Source of the DNA: Victivallales bacterium
Lineage (GTDB): Bacteria; Verrucomicrobiota; Lentisphaeria; Oligosphaerales; Oligosphaeraceae
Direction of reading: 5' to 3'
Assembly: GCA_017615955.1 (NCBI GenBank)
Contig: JAFZZD010000535.1
Location: 1-8,610 of the forward strand
Length of the DNA stretch: 8,610 nucleotides
In this document: positions 6,832 to 8,610 of the stretch, piece by piece
Layout of the letters: the number at the start of each line of letters is the position of its first letter
Position numbering within the stretch: position 1 is the first letter of the stretch
Translations under genes and position numbers: made by a program
The notes under the pieces: model-generated
The model's database searches: none
Told to the model about the DNA's origin: nothing
Seen by the model: the letters and a program-made list of their open reading frames with translations, nothing else

Positions 6832-8529
6832 ATGATGCGACACATTCTAATTGCGCTGCTTTGCCTATCCACCCTTGCCTTTGCACAGGCTGCTAAGACT
6901 GGTACGGTTACTGCCGAGAAACTGACCATCAGGGCGCGCCCTGGCCTGCATTTTGAAAGTCTGGGCACCTACCACAAGGGTGACAAGCTGGAGATAGTGA
7001 ACACCAGTGGCGAATGGTACGAAGTCGCGCTTAAAGGTGACTTCACTGGATGGGTGCCCGCCGAGGCATTGAATGAAAAAGGCGAAGTCACAGCCGCCAG
7101 CTGCCCATTGTACTGCGGTCCTGGCGTGGTTTTCACCATATTCCACAGAATCAAGAGAGGCACTGTGCTGCAGGTTTCCGACAGGCGTGCCGTGAACTGG
7201 CGCCAGGTCAAGATTCCAGATGGTTGCACAGCCTGGGTAAGCTCCGCCTACGTCCAGCTTGACCAGGAAGCGAAAGCTGAAAAGAAAAATAACGAGCCTG
7301 ATTTGGTGGCAGTGGCTGAAACCACCGCCATTGCGGCGGCGACTGCCCGTATCAACGAAGGCGAAAAGAGAATACGTGAAGAGGAAAACAAGGCGGAGGC
7401 CGCCGAGAAGAAGGCTGCCGAGGCCGAGGCAAAGCGCCGCCAGTACGAGGCGGCGGCTGCAAAGGCAGAGGCTGATGCCAAGTCTGCCAAGGCAGCGGCG
7501 GAAGAGGCACAGAACCGCATGGTCGAGCAGGAGATGAAATTGGCTGAAAAGATGCGCAATGAGGCAGCCAAGAAGCTGGAAGTGGAGCAGAAAAAACTGG
7601 AAGAGGAGCGCATTGCAAACGAGAAGAGGCTAGCCGAAGAGAAGAGAAAGGCGGAGGAGGAACGTATAGCAAACGAGAAGAGGCTAGCCGAAGAGAAGAG
7701 AAAGGCGGAAGAAGCCAAGAAGGCTGCGGATCTTGAGGCCGCAAAAGCCGCCGCTGAAAAGGCAAGACTGGCTGAAATCGAGGAACAGCGCAAGCAAGCG
7801 GAGGCCAAGGCACGCGAAGAGGAAATAAAATTCGCAAAGGCAGAGGAAAATGCAAAGCTTGCCGCAGCCAAGGCGGCGGAGGCCTCCAAGCTGGCAGCGG
7901 AGAAGGCCGTGGAGGAAGAGGCAAAACGGGCAAAGCTGGAAGAACAACGCAAGCTGGCTGAGGAAAAGCTGCAAGAGGAAGACGCCCGCCGCATGAAACT
8001 GGAGGAGCAGGCAAAGGAAGCAGCTGAAAAAGCAGCTGAAGCGGAGAAGGTGCTGAAAGAAGCCCAGGCAAAGAAGGCTGAATTGGAGGCGCAGGCCTCG
8101 GCACTGGCTTTGGCGGCAAAGGAGGCCGCTGACGCAAAGGCAGCAGAAGAAAAGGCAGCCGCAGAAGTCAAGGCCGCAGAGGAAAAGGCCGCAGCTGAAA
8201 AGGCGGCGCAGGCAAAGGCCGAGGAAGAGGCACGCATCGCGGCGGAGAAAGCCGCCAAGGAGAAGGCTGACGCTGAACAAGGATTCGTCACCTACAGCGG
8301 ATACATCTATCCACTGGGGAAATTAGCGACACCAGCAACTTCATACGTGATTTGCTTCATGGACAAGAAAGGAAGACCCCAACCCATTTGCTGCCTTGCC
8401 AGCAGGCATTTCAGCCTGGCAGGCTGGAATCCCAGAATGAAGGTGTCCGTTCGCGGGCGTGTATCAAAGCCCAAAAACTGGACCCTCGGGTTGATGGACG
8501 TGATGTCCGTCGTCAAAGACAATGAATAA
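6832..8529 (+). CDS. Exported SH3b-domain protein with a long coiled coil and C-terminal OB-like domain
   Basis: I do not recognise this 565-residue protein by name. Residues 1-20 form a signal peptide (short basic start, hydrophobic core, A-F-A-Q-A cleavage region), so it is exported. Two bacterial SH3 (SH3b) repeats follow: about 22-81 (L-T-I-R-A-R-P-G-L, G-E-W-Y-E-V, G-W-V-P) and 84-144 (C-P-L-Y-C-G-P-G, N-W-R-Q-V, A-W-V-S); such domains often bind cell-wall peptides. Residues about 172-482 are almost only Ala, Glu, Lys, Arg and Leu, a TolA-like charged helix or coiled coil that could span the periplasm. The last 82 residues (484-565) are not low complexity, are rich in beta-type residues and end in V-R-G-R-V...W...L-M-D-V, resembling a small OB fold. 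Two adjacent ATGs (6832, 6835) compete; GGGGA at 6823-6827 is spaced better for the second. An envelope or structural role is inferred. Confidence 0.82.
   Translation: MMRHILIALLCLSTLAFAQAAKTGTVTAEKLTIRARPGLHFESLGTYHKGDKLEIVNTSGEWYEVALKGDFTGWVPAEALNEKGEVTAASCPLYCGPGVVFTIFHRIKRGTVLQVSDRRAVNWRQVKIPDGCTAWVSSAYVQLDQEAKAEKKNNEPDLVAVAETTAIAAATARINEGEKRIREEENKAEAAEKKAAEAEAKRRQYEAAAAKAEADAKSAKAAAEEAQNRMVEQEMKLAEKMRNEAAKKLEVEQKKLEEERIANEKRLAEEKRKAEEERIANEKRLAEEKRKAEEAKKAADLEAAKAAAEKARLAEIEEQRKQAEAKAREEEIKFAKAEENAKLAAAKAAEASKLAAEKAVEEEAKRAKLEEQRKLAEEKLQEEDARRMKLEEQAKEAAEKAAEAEKVLKEAQAKKAELEAQASALALAAKEAADAKAAEEKAAAEVKAAEEKAAAEKAAQAKAEEEARIAAEKAAKEKADAEQGFVTYSGYIYPLGKLATPATSYVICFMDKKGRPQPICCLASRHFSLAGWNPRMKVSVRGRVSKPKNWTLGLMDVMSVVKDNE
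7603..7710 (+). repeat. 54-bp in-frame tandem duplication inside the coiled-coil gene
   Basis: Two adjacent 54-bp units (7603-7656 and 7657-7710) each encode the same 18 residues, E-E-R-I-A-N-E-K-R-L-A-E-E-K-R-K-A-E (residues 258-275 and 276-293). The stretch 7615-7655 is identical to 7669-7709 over 41 bp, including the uncommon CTA leucine codon, so this is a recent DNA duplication rather than protein-level convergence. Being a multiple of three, it lengthens the helix without breaking the frame. Confidence 0.9.
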
Positions 8530-8592
8530 AAAAGGAGAAAATCAAAGAGCCAGTTTTAAAAACTCCAGTGCCACGCCGTAAGCTATCGTAGC
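8530..8592 (+). other. Downstream region with an orphan ribosome-binding site
   Basis: Just after the stop of the SH3b gene lies AAAGGAG (8531-8537), as good an SD as any in the window, but no ATG, GTG or TTG follows at the right distance. The codon in place is ATC at 8541; reading from there gives 16 codons to a TAG at 8589-8591. It could be chance, or the remains of a gene start. I see no terminator here. Confidence 0.3.
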
Positions 8593-8610
8593 CGCTGGCT
8601 TCAGCCAGCG
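8593..8610. repeat. Short GC-rich hairpin at the window end (REP-like)
   Basis: CGCTGGC (8593-8599) and GCCAGCG (8604-8610) form a 7-bp perfect stem around the tetraloop TTCA. It runs into the window edge, so the stem may be longer; the preceding C at 8592 would pair with a G at 8611. No T tract is visible within the window. It resembles dispersed REP-type palindromes more than a terminator, but a terminator with a T run beyond the edge cannot be ruled out. Confidence 0.5.

Noticed and set aside
6832..6900. Lipoprotein signal on the SH3b protein
   Set aside because: The only early cysteine (C11) lies in A-L-L-C, which lacks the small residue needed before Cys in a lipobox; a later signal peptidase I-type site fits better.
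7340..8280. Identification of the last gene as tolA
   Set aside because: Only the charged Ala-rich helix is similar. It has SH3b domains instead of the N-terminal membrane anchor, a different end domain, and no tolQ, tolR, tolB or pal neighbours.
7248..8291. - strand open frame of 347 codons, rich in Ala, Ser and Phe
   Set aside because: It is the mirror of the Ala/Glu/Lys coiled-coil codons on the + strand (GCN and GAR/AAR read backwards). There is no domain or credible start signal.

Overview
The window carries eight protein-coding genes, all of which look complete. Seven are on the + strand and one is on the - strand. I see no rRNA, tRNA, CRISPR array or transposase. The source is probably a Gram-negative, moderately GC-rich bacterium. 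Three kinds of short intergenic repeat (an array of 9-bp CATTAGTCC units, a CCACAGATT box cluster, and a CGCTGGC/GCCAGCG hairpin), together with the PurF-like protein and the SH3b/coiled-coil protein, remind me of the Planctomycetes-Verrucomicrobia-Lentisphaerae group, most likely Lentisphaerota. That placement is from memory and is tentative.

Layout: positions 1-112 hold the 9-bp repeat array and an inverted copy. A yraN-type nuclease-fold gene (113-538, +) follows and converges with a GNAT acetyltransferase gene (535-1035, -), the two ends overlapping by 4 bp. From a divergent intergenic region (1036-1183), a run of closely spaced + strand genes begins: hpt (hypoxanthine phosphoribosyltransferase), uraA (uracil permease), upp (uracil phosphoribosyltransferase), asnS (asparaginyl-tRNA synthetase), a PurF-like protein, and a secreted SH3b/coiled-coil protein. 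Gaps in this run are 50, 15, 41, 94 and 30 bp. The window ends in a short hairpin (8593-8610).

Functional logic: hpt, uraA and upp form a nucleobase salvage set. UraA would import uracil, Upp would convert it to UMP with PRPP, and Hpt would convert hypoxanthine or guanine to IMP or GMP. The PurF-like protein two genes downstream has the same PRPP-binding fold. AsnS is a housekeeping translation enzyme that appears to be carried along.

The most notable item is the PurF-like protein. It keeps the PRPP loop and four cysteines that match the Fe-S ligands of Bacillus-type PurF, but the catalytic N-terminal cysteine is a glycine and the glutamine-binding residues are also changed. It also ends in an extra cysteine cluster. 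The second notable item is the last gene, an exported protein with two SH3b domains, a roughly 310-residue charged Ala/Glu/Lys coiled coil and a C-terminal OB-like domain. I did not find a wholly new multi-gene system.
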